8,566 nt of DNA from Rhodobiaceae bacterium (GCA_027352645.1 DAIEIL010000076.1:1-8566); one strand, 5' to 3'; positions 1-7,410 are shown, counted from the first letter of the stretch. Notes: generated from the letters alone by a model not told the origin. Numbers and translations: made by a program.

Positions 1-2070
1 CTGCCCTTCATAAAGCTGTGCGACATATTTCTGCGCGATCCCGCCCAGATAGCCGACCGCCGTCGTTGCCCGGAACGGGCTGGCGCCATCCACGAGAACG
101 CCGATCTCCGGCTGACGTCCACGCAGAAGATCGCGCCCGAAGCCTTCGGGAATTTCGATCCCGAGGGCAATCTTGCCGCTCTGGAGCATATTGTGGAGAT
201 CAGCGACCGTTTTTGCGGGCGCGCGCTGCTCGAAATAGCGCGAACCTTCGAATTGTTCGAGCAGGCCGCGGCTTTCGCGCGACTGGTCCTGATCGATGAC
301 GCTATAGGCAAGATTCTCGACGTCGAAGGAAATGCCGTAGCCGAAGGTCAATATGAGAACCACCGGCCCGACAAGAGCGAAGGTCAGGCGGATCGGATCG
401 CGCAGGATTTCCATGGTCTCGCGCCGCGCATAGGCCCATAGCCGCCGCCAGTCGAACCGGCGCTTCGAAGGCGCTGCCGCCGTCTCGGCGATGATGATCG
501 CATCCTCGGCACCGGCGTCCACCGTGGGGGCGCCGCCTGCCTTGGTCAGATAGTCGATGAACGCGTCTTCGAGCGTCGCCCGCCCGCGCGTCTTCGCAAT
601 GGCATCCGGCTCGCCGACCGCGAGCACCTTGCCAGCATGCATCAACGAAATGCGGTCGCAACTCTCCGCCTCATTCATGAAATGGGTCGAGATGAAGATC
701 GTCACCTTGCTGTTGCGCGAAAGGTCGAGCAGGTAGCGCCAGAACTGGTCGCGCATGATCGGATCGACGCCGGAAGTCGGCTCGTCGAGGATCAGAACCT
801 CCGGCCTGTGGACGACGGCGACCGCAAGTTGCAAACGCTGGCGGATACCGAGAGGCAGCTTTTCCGGCATCTCGTCGGCGACGTCCGCAAGGTCGAAACG
901 CTCCAGCATCTCCTCGACGCGCGTGCCGACTTCACTGCGCGGAAGCTCGAAAAGCCTGGCGTGCAGATCGAGATTCTGGCGGACGCTCAATTCGCCATAG
1001 AGCGAAAAGGATTGCGACATGTAACCGACGCGCCTGCGCGTCTCCATGTCCCGCGCATCGAGTGGCTCGCCCAGAAGCCGCGCCGATCCCTCCGTCGTAG
1101 GCAGAAGACCGGTGAGCATTTTCATGGTCGTCGTCTTGCCGCAACCGTTCGAGCCCAAGAACCCGAAGATCTCCCCGCGCTCGATGGAAAAGCTCACATG
1201 ATCGACGGCGACGAAATCGCCGAAACGGCAGGTGAGATCCGTCGCTTCGATCGCCGGCTCTCCGTCGCCAAGGGTGCGGGGCGGCACCACGACCGGAACG
1301 TGCAGCTTGCGCAACTGCTCCGGCAGAAGGGCGATGAAGGCCGCTTCAAGCGTGTCCTTTCCGGTCTGCGCCTTCAATTCGGCGGGACTGCCCTGCCCGA
1401 TCAGTTTGCCGGCGTTCATCGCCGCCAGCCAGTCGAACCTGTCGGCCTCTTCCATATAGGCGGTGGCGACGACGACGCTCATGCCGGGTCGGCGCGCGCG
1501 CATGCGATCGATCAGCTCCCAGAACTGGCGGCGCGACAGCGGATCGACGCCGGTTGTCGGCTCGTCGAGAATGAGAAGATCGGGATCGTGGATGAGCGCG
1601 CAGCAAAGCGCGAGCTTCTGCTTCATGCCGCCTGAAAGTTTGCCCGCAGGCCGGTCGGGGAAAGGGTCAAGCCCCGTCGCTTTCAGAAGCTCGGCGATGC
1701 GCCTTTCGCGCTCGGCCTTGTTCTGACCGAAGAGGCGCCCGAAGAAGTCGAGATTCTCGAAGACGGAAAGCGTCGGATAGAGATTGCGCCCGAGGCCTTG
1801 CGGCATATAGGCGATGCGCTTGTGGCAGTTGCTGCGATGGATGCGGTCGGCCATGTCGCCGCCCAGCGCCCTGACTTCGCCCTGCTGGATCTTGCGCACG
1901 CCGGAAATGATGGCGAGCAGCGTCGACTTGCCGACGCCGTCGGGACCGATCAGACCGGCCATGATCCCGGCCGGAATCTGCACCGTCACATCGTCAACCG
2001 CGGCGACGCGTGCATAACGCTGCTTCAGCGACCGGATTTCAACAGCGAACTCTTTGTCAGCGGGGCTCAT
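1..2070 (-). CDS. rbbA: RbbA-type ABC transporter: two fused ATPase domains plus permease (C-terminus beyond window)
   Basis: The window holds the first 690 codons; the E. coli relative, as I remember it, has about 910, so most of the permease is missing. ATPase 1 has Walker A GPDGVGKST (42-50), Q-loop Gln91, signature LSGGMKQ (145-151) and Walker B LLILDEP (165-171), but the switch-His position is Ala204. ATPase 2 has Walker A GSNGCGKTT (306-314), an unusual signature LPLGIRQ (405-411), Walker B VLILDEP (425-431) and switch His463. A membrane segment follows at about 562-582, then an extracytoplasmic region typical of ABC-2 permeases. The family is called ribosome-associated ATPase in E. coli, but its architecture and HlyD partner fit export across the inner membrane. 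ATG 2070 overlaps the adaptor's 3' end by 14 nt and has only a weak ribosome-binding site, which suggests translational coupling. A YhhJ-like permease might follow beyond position 1. The family call is very secure; the substrate is unknown. Confidence 0.95.
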   Translation of the reverse strand, partial: MSPADKEFAVEIRSLKQRYARVAAVDDVTVQIPAGIMAGLIGPDGVGKSTLLAIISGVRKIQQGEVRALGGDMADRIHRSNCHKRIAYMPQGLGRNLYPTLSVFENLDFFGRLFGQNKAERERRIAELLKATGLDPFPDRPAGKLSGGMKQKLALCCALIHDPDLLILDEPTTGVDPLSRRQFWELIDRMRARRPGMSVVVATAYMEEADRFDWLAAMNAGKLIGQGSPAELKAQTGKDTLEAAFIALLPEQLRKLHVPVVVPPRTLGDGEPAIEATDLTCRFGDFVAVDHVSFSIERGEIFGFLGSNGCGKTTTMKMLTGLLPTTEGSARLLGEPLDARDMETRRRVGYMSQSFSLYGELSVRQNLDLHARLFELPRSEVGTRVEEMLERFDLADVADEMPEKLPLGIRQRLQLAVAVVHRPEVLILDEPTSGVDPIMRDQFWRYLLDLSRNSKVTIFISTHFMNEAESCDRISLMHAGKVLAVGEPDAIAKTRGRATLEDAFIDYLTKAGGAPTVDAGAEDAIIIAETAAAPSKRRFDWRRLWAYARRETMEILRDPIRLTFALVGPVVLILTFGYGISFDVENLAYSVIDQDQSRESRGLLEQFEGSRYFEQRAPAKTVADLHNMLQSGKIALGIEIPEGFGRDLLRGRQPEIGVLVDGASPFRATTAVGYLGGIAQKYVAQLYEGQ

Positions 2071-3049
2071 CTGGGAGCTTCACAGCAAGCGTGGCGGGCC
2101 ACTCGACACCCTGCTTATAGCGGACATAGGCGACACCGCGCACGCCCGTCTTCACGACGGCGGCATAGCGCGTCAGCAGGTCCCGATTGATGTTGAGCTT
2201 GATGCGAAACATCAGCTTCTCGCGCTCATCCGCCGTTTCGACGGATTTCGGCGTGAACTGGGCATCTGCGGCCACGAAGGTGACGTTCGCCGGAACGACA
2301 TATTGCGGAGCCGGGTCGAGCACGAGACGCGCATCGTCGCCGAGCCTCATGCCGCCCGCCATTTTTGCCGGAAGGAAAACCGTCATGTAGACGTCCGAGA
2401 CATCGAGAAGCGTAAGGATTGCCGTTCCCGCGCCCACGACTTCACCGGGCTGGACGAGCTTGTACTGAACGCGACCCGAGCGCGGCGCCACGAGAACGGC
2501 GTCTTCGAGCACGGTCTCGATCTGCTTGACGGTAGCCTTGGCGGCGTCGATTGCCGCATCGGCCTGATTGACGCCCGCGACCGCGGCATTATAGGCGGCG
2601 TCGCCGGCATCGCGCTGCGCGCGCGACTGGTCCAACTGGTCGTTCGACGAGTAGCCCGACTTGTTCAGGCGAGCGGTGCGGCTGAACTGACGGCGATAAA
2701 GCGTGCGCTGCGCGTCGCGCTGCACGACTGCGGCGACGGCCTCTTCCTTCGCGCGCTGCGCGGCTACAAGTTGCGCCTTGGCTTGCAGGAGCTGCGCCTC
2801 GGTGTCGCGCGTATCCATCTTCGCGAGAACGGCGCCCGCCTTCACGAAGTCTCCCTCCTCGGCGAGAACCTCCATGACGCGTCCGGGGGCTTTGGCGGCG
2901 ACCTGAACCTGCTCGGCCTCGATGCGGCCATTGGTTTCAGCGATTCCGTCCGGGAGACCGGGATGGGACCATTGCCACCAGGCATAGCCCGCGACGACAA
3001 CCGCCACGGCGACGCCGGCCGCCATCAGGCCCAACATCCTCACACGCAT
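2057..3049 (-). CDS. yhiI: HlyD-family periplasmic adaptor subunit, YhiI-like
   Basis: This 330-residue membrane-fusion protein should link an inner-membrane ABC exporter to the periplasm or outer membrane. Residues 6-24 form an N-terminal membrane anchor with few preceding residues, and there is no lipobox. A first half-lipoyl segment lies at about 47-80 (VAAKAPGRV, then VLAKMDTRD). An alanine- and glutamine-rich coiled-coil hairpin covers about 83-180. The second half-lipoyl follows at about 186-218 (APRSGRVQYKLVQPGE), then a beta-barrel ending in VKTGVRGVAYVR (299-310). Motifs such as SDVYMTVFLP and AQFTPKSVET match E. coli YhiI as I remember it, and YhiI is also encoded directly before RbbA. 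ATG 3049 is preceded by GCGGAG about six bases upstream. The gene lies 23 nt after the Crp/Fnr gene and overlaps the ABC gene, so the three are probably one transcript. The cargo cannot be inferred. Confidence 0.92.
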   Translation of the reverse strand: MRVRMLGLMAAGVAVAVVVAGYAWWQWSHPGLPDGIAETNGRIEAEQVQVAAKAPGRVMEVLAEEGDFVKAGAVLAKMDTRDTEAQLLQAKAQLVAAQRAKEEAVAAVVQRDAQRTLYRRQFSRTARLNKSGYSSNDQLDQSRAQRDAGDAAYNAAVAGVNQADAAIDAAKATVKQIETVLEDAVLVAPRSGRVQYKLVQPGEVVGAGTAILTLLDVSDVYMTVFLPAKMAGGMRLGDDARLVLDPAPQYVVPANVTFVAADAQFTPKSVETADEREKLMFRIKLNINRDLLTRYAAVVKTGVRGVAYVRYKQGVEWPATLAVKLPDEPR

Positions 3050-3072
3050 AACAATCTCCGCAGAACGAGAAA

Positions 3073-3828
3073 TCAGTTGTCGCCGTCGATAATAGCGCGA
3101 AGCGTCTCAATGTCATTGACAACAATTTGATGCGTGGTCGGAACGGCGATGACGCCCGCCCGCTTCAACTCGCTCAGCGCCCGGCAAACCGTCTCGATGG
3201 TCAGGCCGAGATAATCCGCGATGTCCTGACGTCCCATGGGCAGATCGATGGAGGCGCTGTCTTCAGCCACACCGTCGAGCCGTTCGGCCATCTGGATCAG
3301 GAAGGAGGCGATCCGCTCCTTCACCGTCTGGCGGCCGAGCATGACGAGCAGCATATGCGTCCGCGACAGACGCTGATGAAGCATGCTCGTCATTTCACGC
3401 CGGAAGGCATCGTCCTCTTCCTCGATGCGCCGCACATGGGAACGAGGATAGCGGACCAGGATGACCTTCGTAATTGCCTCGGCACTGAAGTCGTAATTGT
3501 CGAGATCGAGAAAACCGAACATCTCTCCGTCGAGATAAAAATCCGTGATTTGACGACGGCCATCGGCCAGAAGCTTGCAGAGGCGAACGGCGCCGCTGAC
3601 CAGCCTGTAGGCATATTTGGCGCTGTCGCCTTCGTTGAAGATTGTTTCGTTACGGGCGAAGGTCACCGTCGTCCCGACCTCATCGAGAGACCGGAAATCT
3701 TCCGAAGGGGCAAATGCGCCGCGAGCCCGGGCACCGCGCGCGAGGGCACCACCAACAATGACCGGCCATGGCCTGTGAACCACCGCGCCGTTCGATGCCG
3801 TTCCGCTGTGTGCCAGGTTGATAGACAT
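3073..3828 (-). CDS. Crp/Fnr-family transcriptional regulator, FixK-like, with a Cys in the recognition helix
   Basis: The 251-residue product has a cyclic-nucleotide-type beta-roll sensor domain (about 45-140), a dimerisation helix (about 145-180) and a C-terminal winged helix-turn-helix (about 195-240). The beta-roll carries RNETIFNEGD and a RLVSGAVRLCK strand. The helix-turn-helix reads GRQDIADYLGLTIETVCRAL, placing Glu212 and Arg216 at the DNA-contact positions of Fnr and FixK. The intervening Fnr Ser is replaced by Cys215. There is no N-terminal Cys cluster, so it is not an Fe-S FNR, and the effector is unknown. I chose ATG 3828, which has GAAGGG a few bases upstream; the reading frame also extends to a GTG at 3906, giving 277 residues. 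It stops 23 nt before the adaptor gene, which suggests an operon and local or autoregulatory control. A FixK relationship is likely from the recognition helix, but a specific name would be a guess. Confidence 0.9.
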   Translation of the reverse strand: MSINLAHSGTASNGAVVHRPWPVIVGGALARGARARGAFAPSEDFRSLDEVGTTVTFARNETIFNEGDSAKYAYRLVSGAVRLCKLLADGRRQITDFYLDGEMFGFLDLDNYDFSAEAITKVILVRYPRSHVRRIEEEDDAFRREMTSMLHQRLSRTHMLLVMLGRQTVKERIASFLIQMAERLDGVAEDSASIDLPMGRQDIADYLGLTIETVCRALSELKRAGVIAVPTTHQIVVNDIETLRAIIDGDN

Positions 3829-3899
3829 GACGAACCCTTCGTTTTCCAATAGGCGATGTTCGTCATGATGTCGGGCGCAACGCAGCCGCGAAATCCGGT

Positions 3900-3918
3900 A
3901 TTCCACCTATAGGGGAAT
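3900..3918. promoter_or_regulatory. Dyad ATTCC-N9-GGAAT enclosing CCTATAGG
   Basis: Five-base arms at 3900-3904 and 3914-3918 are separated by nine bases. The spacer overlaps a perfect eight-base palindrome, CCTATAGG, at 3906-3913. The arms share the GGAA/TTCC core of the 15-bp palindrome 46 bp away, so both could serve one dimeric regulator. It also overlaps the possible -10 and the GTG alternative start of the regulator gene. Confidence 0.25.
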
Positions 3919-3964
3919 TTACGTATCGGCCTGCCCACGATAGCGGGTCGAGAAGCGCCGCCGG

Positions 3965-3979
3965 GGGAAATAATTTCCC
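3965..3979. promoter_or_regulatory. Perfect 15-bp palindrome GGGAAATAATTTCCC
   Basis: Seven-base arms flank a single central base, starting one base after the kinase stop codon on the minus strand. As RNA it could fold only as a six-base stem with a three-base loop, and no U-run follows, so a repressor or activator site is likelier than a terminator. It lies about 140 bp upstream of the Crp/Fnr start codon. Confidence 0.45.
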
Positions 3980-3980
3980 G

Positions 3981-5903
3981 TTATGACGCAGCCCGCTCGT
4001 GGCTCACGGCGCGAAGCGGCTCGAGCGCCGTCACATTGGCGTCACTGTTCTCGAAACGGGCGGCAGGAAACCGGGCCGTGACCACGGTGCCGCGACCGAG
4101 TTTGCTTTCGATCGAAAGCGCGCCGCCATGCAGCCGCATGAATTCGCTGCACAGGGAAAGGCCGAGCCCCGTGCCCTGAAAGCGGCGCGACAGATGGCTT
4201 TCAATCTGAACGAAGGGCTTCATGAGCTTCGGTATATCGTCCGCCGCAATGCCGATGCCGCTATCCGTCACCGACAGGCAGAGTTCATTGGAGGGCGAAA
4301 CGGCCAGCCCGATGCGAACAAGCCCGCCCGATGGCGTGAACTTGATGGCGTTGGACAGAAGATTGATCAGAACCTGCTTGCAGAGGCGCTCATCCCCATA
4401 GAGCCGCGGCAGGCCCTCCACGATGTCCATTTCGATGCGCAGGCCCGCGGCGGCGGCGCGTCCCTCCATCAGGTGGGCGCAATCCTGCGCCATGTCTTCG
4501 GGGGTGAAGGCGGCTTCGTGCAGGATCGTGCGGCCCGCTTCAATGCGCGCAAGATCGAGCACATCATTGACGACTTCGAGCAGATGCTCGCCGCTGCGGT
4601 GAATGTCGCGCGCATATTCGCGATAACGCTCGACATCGAGCGTGCCGAGAATGTCGCTCGACATGATCTCCGAAAAACCGAGGATGGCGTTGAGCGGCGT
4701 GCGGAGCTCATGGCTGACATTTGCGAGGAATTCGGATTTCGCGCGGTTCGCGGCCTCCGCCTCCTCCTTGGCGTGCTTGAGCTCGATCTCGATCTGCCGG
4801 AGGCTCGTCACATCCTGAATGGTGCCTGTCGTGCCGACGGCGATGCCAAGTTCGTCGCGCTCAATCTCCATCTCAAGATGGACATGGCGCGTCGCGCCGC
4901 TCTCCAGCACGATCCGATGGCCGAAGCCGCAGCTTTCGCCCGCCTCGAAGGCTTTACGGAAACGAGCGGTGACCAGAAGCCGGTCGTCCGGATGCACCAG
5001 CTGTTGAAACAGCCCGTAGTCGAGCGGCGCTCCTTCGGGCAGGCCGAATATCCGGTAGGTTTCTGTCGAGCCCGTGATGATGTCGGCGCGGAGATTCCAG
5101 TGCCAGCTTCCGATCCGCGCTATCCGCTGGGCGCGCGCGAGGTTCTGTTCGCTCCAGCGCAGATAATCGAGCGCCTTGTTGCGTTCGCTGAGATCCCGGA
5201 CGACGGCGGTATAGACGAAGGAACCTCCGAACTCGAACTTCGCGATCGATGCTTCGGCAGGAAAGCTCGAGCCATCCTTGCGGAGCCCCCGGATCTCGGT
5301 CCGCTGAGACATGAGCCGCGAACGCGGGCGTTCATTTCTGAAGGTCGAAACATGCTCCTTGTGTCGCTCGCGCATGTCATGCGGCAAAAGCACCGATAGC
5401 GGCCGCCCCAGAATTTCCGCCACCGAGAAGCCGAAAAGCGCTTCGGCCTGGCGGTTGAACAGCACAATGTTCTGTTCGGCATCGATCGAGAGGATCGCAT
5501 CGCCCGCCGTGTCGAGAAGATCGGCGAAGCGGTGCCGCAGGACGTCCACTTCACTCGCCCCCTCGTGGCGCGGCGCCGCGATATCCACGACAAGAACCGT
5601 TTCGGCGCTTTTTGACCACATGCGGACCATGCTGACGGTCGCCCCGCCGGGAGTGAGGCATGTGCGGCGAAGCTCGCGCATGCTCTCGTCATTATCCAAG
5701 CGGGGAAGAGACGTTCCGATCAATTGCCCTTCCGCCGCGATGCGTTGCTCGAGCTGCGAGAGACTCGGGCGGTCGTCCGGCGCCAGGCCGAGGGCCGTGA
5801 GGAGCGTCTCGCCGCCCGCGCTCAGCGAGAGGAGGGCGCCGCTGGCCTGGTCGAAGACGAAGACCGGCGGCGTCAGAAGACCGAGATTGCTCAGCTTGGA
5901 CAT
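3981..5903 (-). CDS. Soluble multi-PAS sensor histidine kinase (orphan)
   Basis: The 640-residue protein has no membrane segment and no receiver domain, so it should be a cytoplasmic kinase. Residues 1-110 look like a degenerate PAS domain. A clear PAS domain covers about 126-240, and a second of the PAS_3 type (GSWHWNL, VHPDDR) covers about 263-370. The HisKA domain contains the H-box FLANVSHELRTPLNAI with phospho-acceptor His398. The HATPase domain has an N-box (Asn514, Asn518), G1 DSGIGI (547-552) and G2 GTGLGL (577-582), so it appears catalytically complete. In the middle PAS, His181 and Arg201 fall where FixL has its haem-ligand His and distal Arg, though this His is common in non-haem PAS domains too. 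I chose ATG 5903 because GAGGGGGAG lies four bases upstream; a TTG at 5963 would overlap the chemoreceptor gene. The 37-nt gap to that gene suggests one operon. Its response regulator is not in the window. Confidence 0.93.
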   Translation of the reverse strand: MSKLSNLGLLTPPVFVFDQASGALLSLSAGGETLLTALGLAPDDRPSLSQLEQRIAAEGQLIGTSLPRLDNDESMRELRRTCLTPGGATVSMVRMWSKSAETVLVVDIAAPRHEGASEVDVLRHRFADLLDTAGDAILSIDAEQNIVLFNRQAEALFGFSVAEILGRPLSVLLPHDMRERHKEHVSTFRNERPRSRLMSQRTEIRGLRKDGSSFPAEASIAKFEFGGSFVYTAVVRDLSERNKALDYLRWSEQNLARAQRIARIGSWHWNLRADIITGSTETYRIFGLPEGAPLDYGLFQQLVHPDDRLLVTARFRKAFEAGESCGFGHRIVLESGATRHVHLEMEIERDELGIAVGTTGTIQDVTSLRQIEIELKHAKEEAEAANRAKSEFLANVSHELRTPLNAILGFSEIMSSDILGTLDVERYREYARDIHRSGEHLLEVVNDVLDLARIEAGRTILHEAAFTPEDMAQDCAHLMEGRAAAAGLRIEMDIVEGLPRLYGDERLCKQVLINLLSNAIKFTPSGGLVRIGLAVSPSNELCLSVTDSGIGIAADDIPKLMKPFVQIESHLSRRFQGTGLGLSLCSEFMRLHGGALSIESKLGRGTVVTARFPAARFENSDANVTALEPLRAVSHERAAS

Positions 5904-5940
5904 CCTGCTCCCCCTCGCTGTGAGATTGACGCGTCGGCGC

Positions 5941-7284
5941 TCAGGCCGCGCGTGCACGGGCAAGAAACGCGTCCACCTCTCGCTTCAATGTCTGGGCCTG
6001 CTCGGCGAGGAGTCCCGCCGAGCCGCGTACCTGCGCCGCGGCGGCGCCTGTTTCGGATGCGGCTTGCGCGACACCCGCGATGTTCGATGAAACGTCTTCG
6101 GTGCCGTGGGCGGCTTCCTGAACGTTGCGCGCAATCTCCTGCGTCGCAGCGTTCTGCTCTTCCACAGCGGCCGCGATGGCGGCGGCGATTTCGTTCATCT
6201 CCGTGATGACGCGCTCGATCGAGCCGATCGCATCGACTGACTCGGTCGTCGCGGTCTGCATGGCCTTGACCTGATCAGCGATTTCCTCAGTCGCCTTGGC
6301 TGTCTGGTTGGCGAGCCCCTTCACTTCGGAGGCCACCACCGCAAAGCCCTTGCCCGCCTCGCCCGCGCGCGCCGCCTCAATGGTGGCGTTGAGCGCGAGG
6401 AGATTGGTCTGCGCCGCTATATCGTTGATGAGCGTTACCACATCGCCGATCCGCTGTGCGGCGGCCGCAAGGCCCTGCACCTTCTGATCGGTCTTGTGCG
6501 CTTCCTCGACGGCCTGGCTCGCGATCCTGGTCGAGAGCGCCGCCTGCCGGCCGATCTCGGAGATGGAGCTCGAAAGCTCGTCGCTCGCGGTTGCGACCGT
6601 CTGCACGTTTGCCGACGCCTGCTCGGAGGCAGCGGCCACGGCGGTCGTCCGCTCGCTCGTCTGGTCGGCATTGACCGTCATCGACTGGGCGGCATCCTGC
6701 ATGTCTGTCGCCGCCGCAGAGACGGAGCCAACGACACCCTCCATCACCGTTTCGAAATTCGCAATTGCACCCTCGAGTTCCCTCTGTCTCTGGGCGCGCT
6801 CGATCATCACGGCTTCCTGATAGACGGAAATTGCGAGATCCATGTCGAGCATGACGGCTGCATTGAGCGCCGAGATGGCCTTCGCCGTGCGGCCGGGCGA
6901 AAAGCGGTATTTGCTGACCACGACCTCGACGAGGCGATTGAGGACATATTTGTAGCCGCCGATATACCAGCGCGGCTCAAGGCCGATACGGCTGTGAACA
7001 AGGCCGATGGTCCGCACGCCATCCATATAGGTTTCGTCGAACTTGCCATCGAAGAGGCGCGCCCAGTGGCTGCCCTGCGCCTGCTTCAACCGGCTCGACT
7101 GATTGCCGACAAGTTTCGCGAGCGCGGGGCTGGACAGGAGATGCGCATAGAAACCATCCAGCACATTGGGGAGCCGGGGCTCGATGATGTGCCACAATTC
7201 GCGCAGCGTCTTGCTGACTTCCGCATCGATCTCCATGAACCGCAGGCGGCCCTCGCGGTCCGTCGATGTTGTCGTGCTTTCCAT
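5941..7284 (-). CDS. Globin-coupled sensor methyl-accepting chemotaxis protein (HemAT-like)
   Basis: The 447-residue soluble receptor joins an N-terminal protoglobin domain (about 15-160) to an MCP signalling domain (about 175-447). The globin carries a FYAHLL motif with a probable distal B10 Tyr46, and GLVHSRIG followed by WYIGGY, where His97 is the expected proximal haem ligand. The MCP hairpin tip is canonical (NATIEAARAGEAGKGFAVVA, about 299-318), with arms of roughly 140 residues on each side. There is no membrane segment, HAMP domain or NWETF-type C-terminal tether. HemAT proteins bind oxygen and signal through CheW and CheA; oxygen taxis is the likely role, though CO or NO are possible ligands. 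I chose ATG 7284, preceded by AAGG seven bases upstream; a TTG at 7341 is in frame but has less support. It is the first gene of a probable two-gene operon with the PAS kinase. No che gene is in the window. Confidence 0.94.
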   Translation of the reverse strand: MESTTTSTDREGRLRFMEIDAEVSKTLRELWHIIEPRLPNVLDGFYAHLLSSPALAKLVGNQSSRLKQAQGSHWARLFDGKFDETYMDGVRTIGLVHSRIGLEPRWYIGGYKYVLNRLVEVVVSKYRFSPGRTAKAISALNAAVMLDMDLAISVYQEAVMIERAQRQRELEGAIANFETVMEGVVGSVSAAATDMQDAAQSMTVNADQTSERTTAVAAASEQASANVQTVATASDELSSSISEIGRQAALSTRIASQAVEEAHKTDQKVQGLAAAAQRIGDVVTLINDIAAQTNLLALNATIEAARAGEAGKGFAVVASEVKGLANQTAKATEEIADQVKAMQTATTESVDAIGSIERVITEMNEIAAAIAAAVEEQNAATQEIARNVQEAAHGTEDVSSNIAGVAQAASETGAAAAQVRGSAGLLAEQAQTLKREVDAFLARARAA

Positions 7285-7345
7285 ATCCCCACCTTGATCG
7301 CTAAAACAAATGTCTTCAGAAACGCGCTCTCCGATACTCAACTTG

Positions 7346-7364
7346 GTGCGACTTTATTTCGCAC
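7346..7364. promoter_or_regulatory. Inverted repeat GTGCGA-N7-TCGCAC
   Basis: Perfect six-base arms at 7346-7351 and 7359-7364 flank an AT-rich seven-base spacer. The site lies about 60-80 bp upstream of the chemoreceptor ATG, the usual place for an operator near a promoter. Its 19-bp span fits a dimeric helix-turn-helix protein. It is not the FNR/FixK consensus, and the cognate factor is unknown. Confidence 0.4.
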
Positions 7365-7410
7365 GTCCCAAATATTGGTTAATTTCTCAAGTAATGAAAT
7401 TTTTAACTAC

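Larger units (their letters stand above)
3829..3980 (-). promoter_or_regulatory. Gap between the kinase and Crp/Fnr genes, likely promoter/operator for crp-yhiI-rbbA
   Basis: This is a 152-bp stretch with no gene of its own if the regulator starts at 3828. It contains two palindromes, described separately. On the minus strand it also has a TATAGG hexamer near 3911-3906 that could be a -10 element about 75 nt upstream of the start; no good -35 is visible. No canonical FNR box (TTGAT-N4-ATCAA) is present. The size and palindrome content fit an independent promoter, but read-through from the kinase gene is also possible. Confidence 0.45.

Noticed and set aside
637..1635. Long plus-strand open frame of 332 codons opposite the ABC transporter
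   Set aside because: It is antisense to two intact ATPase domains with all motifs in order, and its own translation shows no recognisable fold; it is a GC-rich shadow frame.
2054..3130. Plus-strand open frame of 358 codons opposite the adaptor gene
   Set aside because: The minus strand encodes a complete HlyD-type protein with flanking operon structure; no family resemblance on the plus strand.
3999..5399. Plus-strand open frame of 466 codons opposite the histidine kinase
   Set aside because: The minus strand encodes PAS, HisKA and HATPase motifs over the same bases; the antisense frame is a by-product of high third-position GC.
7294..7307. Possible FNR box starting TTGATCGCT before the chemoreceptor gene
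   Set aside because: Only the left half-site matches; the right half is poor, and it overlaps the ribosome-binding region.
7329..7357. Flagellar sigma-28 type promoter (TAAA-N15-GCCGATAA) before the chemoreceptor
   Set aside because: A TAAA is present on the minus strand, but the downstream element at the right spacing matches the consensus at only two of eight positions.
7375..7390. TTG...CAA arrangement in the intergenic island as an FNR/CRP site
   Set aside because: The spacing between TTG and CAA is ten bases rather than the eight of the FNR consensus, and the inner bases do not match.
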